Shown: piece by piece, positions 5,458 to 7,037 of the stretch
How the letters are laid out: each line of letters opens with the position of its first letter
How positions within the stretch are numbered: the first letter of the stretch is position 1
Source of the DNA: Chitinophagales bacterium
GTDB taxonomy: Bacteria; Bacteroidota; Bacteroidia; Chitinophagales; UBA2359
NCBI GenBank assembly: GCA_020631035.1
Contig: JAHDIA010000094.1
Location: 5,752 to 12,788, forward strand
Length of the DNA stretch: 7,037 nt
Direction of reading: 5' to 3'
The notes under the pieces: model-generated
Seen by the model: the letters and a program-made list of their open reading frames with translations, nothing else
Databases searched by the model: none
What the model was told of the DNA's origin: nothing
Position numbers and translations under genes: made by a program

Positions 5458-5976
5458 ATGATGGATGTTGATATAAAATATTTTTTTCGTTCGGGTAGAT
5501 TAGGGCAGGTGGAATTGGGTATGAGTAAGACCACAATCGAAGAATCTGTAGGAGAACCTGATTATTGGATGATTGGGCAAATAGAACGAAACCAAAAGGA
5601 CGATTCACCTATTTGGCGATACGGAAACATTGAGTTTCACTTTAATTCCAAGAATGAATTGATCTCCATATTCAATGATCATTTGATGAGTGGCAGCATT
5701 TATGGAGGACATAAAATAAGGCTAGAACCTTGGTTTTTGAAGGAGAAATATATGAGTTTTCAAGAGGTCGTCACCATTTTGACAGAGGCAAAAATGGACT
5801 TTGAGGTAGCAGAACCACCTGGTGCTACAATAGAAGCGGAAGCTCCTAGCTTGCATGTACTAAGTATAAAATTAAAGAGTGGAATAGAGTTGATGTTTGC
5901 CAATGAGGACGATGATTACAATTGTATAGAAAAGAGAGAGGATATTATATGGAATGGAACTTCGCAAACCACTTGA
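5458..5976 (+). CDS. Hypothetical protein, 172 residues, with SmpA/BamE-like motif spacing
   Basis: I do not recognise this protein as a named family. The first 65 residues follow the pattern G-R-L-G-x-V-E-L-G-M-S (13-23), then TIEESVGEPDYW (26-37), then W53-R-Y-G-N-I-E-F-H-F. The order 'G-M-s, helix, lG-x-P-x-W, W-x-Y-G-x-i-x-F' recalls the fold of SmpA/OmlA (BamE) and of small immunity-like proteins. There is no lipoprotein signal, so an outer-membrane role is unlikely. The C-terminal half is acidic and ends in an Asp/Glu-rich stretch (NEDDDYNCIEKRED). The frame is open from a TTG at 5404, but that codon abuts the putative promoter and lacks a ribosome binding site. The tandem ATG codons at 5458 and 5461, preceded by AAAGGA, are better starts. 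The gene is probably transcribed alone. The 79 bases between it and aroB show no hairpin terminator. Confidence 0.75.
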   Translation: MMDVDIKYFFRSGRLGQVELGMSKTTIEESVGEPDYWMIGQIERNQKDDSPIWRYGNIEFHFNSKNELISIFNDHLMSGSIYGGHKIRLEPWFLKEKYMSFQEVVTILTEAKMDFEVAEPPGATIEAEAPSLHVLSIKLKSGIELMFANEDDDYNCIEKREDIIWNGTSQTT

Positions 5977-6055
5977 GCTTTCGTCAGGTGACAATGATTT
6001 GCAATTGAGCCTTCCTTTTTAATTGGAACCTTTAACATTACTTAGATATTAGATT

Positions 6056-7037
6056 TTGGAAACAATTACCATAGCTTTAAAAGATTACAATGTTATTTTA
6101 GGAGATGCGCTTCAAATATTAGATGCCTATCTTGAAAGTGAAGCTTACCAAGAAGAAGAAGTCTACTTTTTGGTCGATGAAAATACAAAAGAACACTGTC
6201 TCCCTCGAATGAAGGGATGGACAGAAAAAGCTCGATTGATAGAGATTGAAAGTGGCGAAAAAAATAAAAACATTTTTTGTTGCAATCAGATTTGGCAAAA
6301 ACTACTTGACTTTAAAACAGGGCGAAGAGGTTTGCTCATCAATTTGGGTGGAGGTGTCATAGGAGATATGGGCGGTTTTTGTGCTGCTACCTACAAACGA
6401 GGCATCGACTTTATTCAGATTCCGACCACATTGCTTGCTCAAGTAGATGCCTCCATAGGGGGAAAATTGGGTGTCGATTTTGATACAGTCAAAAATGCGG
6501 TGGGTTTGTTCAAAAACCCCAGATTGGTCATCGTCGATCCTGTATTTTTAAATACCTTGCCTCCTAGAGAACTCAAGAGTGGCTTTGCCGAAGTTCTCAA
6601 ACACGCTCTTATTGCCGACGCTCAATCGTGGGAATATTTGAGCAGTTGTGGACCTACCCAACACATTAGTTGGGACAAAATTATTTACGAATCTTTATTG
6701 GTCAAAAAGCAAGTGGTCGAACAAGATCCTTTTGAACGTTCCCTACGCAAAGTACTCAATTTTGGTCATACCATTGGACACGCCATCGAGAGCTATTCCC
6801 TCGAAAATGATACAGACCCATTGCTACATGGTGAGGCGATTGCCATGGGTATGTTGATGGAATCGTATCTATCAGTAGAAAAAATGGGTTTGAGTGAACA
6901 GGCAGTCGCCCAAATCGAAAACTACATTATGGGCAATTATCCCAACTATGAAATTCCTGAGTCGGCTTTTGTCTATTTATTAGATTGTATGCAAAACGAT
7001 AAAAAGAACGAACGCAAAGAAATCAATTTTAGCCTAT
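6056..7037 (+). CDS. aroB: 3-dehydroquinate synthase AroB, 3' end cut off by the window
   Basis: This enzyme of the shikimate pathway converts DAHP to 3-dehydroquinate in the cytoplasm, using NAD and a divalent metal (Zn or Co). The window contains 327 codons; family members are usually about 340-370 residues, so only the last few dozen are missing. Numbering from the TTG, the NAD-binding loop is GGGVIGDMGGF (98-108). It is followed by IPTTLLAQVDASIGGK, then GFAEVLKH, which carries the metal ligand E179 and the lysine K182, then FGHTIGH with H238 and H242, and LHGEAIAMG with H258. E179, H238 and H258 correspond to the family's metal ligands. An in-frame TAG at 6050-6052 precedes the TTG at 6056 by one codon, and the first in-frame ATG comes only after about 50 conserved-looking codons. 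The start is therefore almost certainly non-ATG (TTG, or less likely ATT at 6053). No neighbouring shikimate gene is visible. Confidence 0.93.
   Translation, partial: METITIALKDYNVILGDALQILDAYLESEAYQEEEVYFLVDENTKEHCLPRMKGWTEKARLIEIESGEKNKNIFCCNQIWQKLLDFKTGRRGLLINLGGGVIGDMGGFCAATYKRGIDFIQIPTTLLAQVDASIGGKLGVDFDTVKNAVGLFKNPRLVIVDPVFLNTLPPRELKSGFAEVLKHALIADAQSWEYLSSCGPTQHISWDKIIYESLLVKKQVVEQDPFERSLRKVLNFGHTIGHAIESYSLENDTDPLLHGEAIAMGMLMESYLSVEKMGLSEQAVAQIENYIMGNYPNYEIPESAFVYLLDCMQNDKKNERKEINFSL

Noticed and set aside
6648..6857. 69-codon + strand frame inside aroB
   Set aside because: It is an out-of-frame shadow of aroB, whose own frame carries all the family motifs through this stretch.

Overview
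The window looks like a chromosomal segment from a marine or free-living member of the Bacteroidota. The evidence is AT-rich coding sequence, weak Shine-Dalgarno sites, putative promoters with a TAnnTTTG-type -7 box, and a secreted serine hydrolase with a short signal peptide ending in LQAQ. A Saprospiria-like origin is my guess from general sequence style and cannot be proven here. There are seven protein-coding genes, all on the + strand; the last (aroB) runs off the right edge. I see no tRNA, rRNA, CRISPR array or recognisable transposase.

Left part (1-1917): about 250 bases without a gene hold a patch of short direct and inverted repeats (1-69) and a structured repeat on the - strand (114-216). 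An exported class C beta-lactamase-like serine hydrolase with a two-part C-terminal extension follows.

Middle part (1918-3845): a tightly coupled pair sharing an ATGA overlap. The first gene encodes an ABC/OLD-type AAA ATPase, the second a 163-residue protein with TOPRIM-like acidic motifs. An ATPase plus a separate TOPRIM-type protein is the arrangement of split OLD-family/PARIS-like anti-phage systems. This is the best candidate in the window for an undescribed defence module. The pair appears more AT-rich than the genes to its right. A second copy of the structured repeat (3571-3722, + strand) follows it, so the hydrolase and the ATPase/TOPRIM pair lie between two copies in inverted orientation. 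The right copy carries a large near-perfect palindrome.

Right part (3846-7037): a compact gene row that looks like ordinary housekeeping and hypothetical content. It starts with a histidine-phosphatase (phosphoglycerate mutase-like) gene with its own promoter box, then an uncharacterised 183-residue protein and a small antibiotic-biosynthesis-monooxygenase-fold protein, spaced 10 and 15 bases apart and probably co-transcribed. Next is an uncharacterised 172-residue protein behind a duplicated promoter-like box, and finally 3-dehydroquinate synthase (aroB), which appears to start at TTG and is cut off by the window end.

Functionally the window divides into an accessory block (hydrolase, putative defence pair, repeats) inserted beside a core-metabolism block leading into the shikimate pathway. 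Nothing in the sequence links the two blocks functionally.
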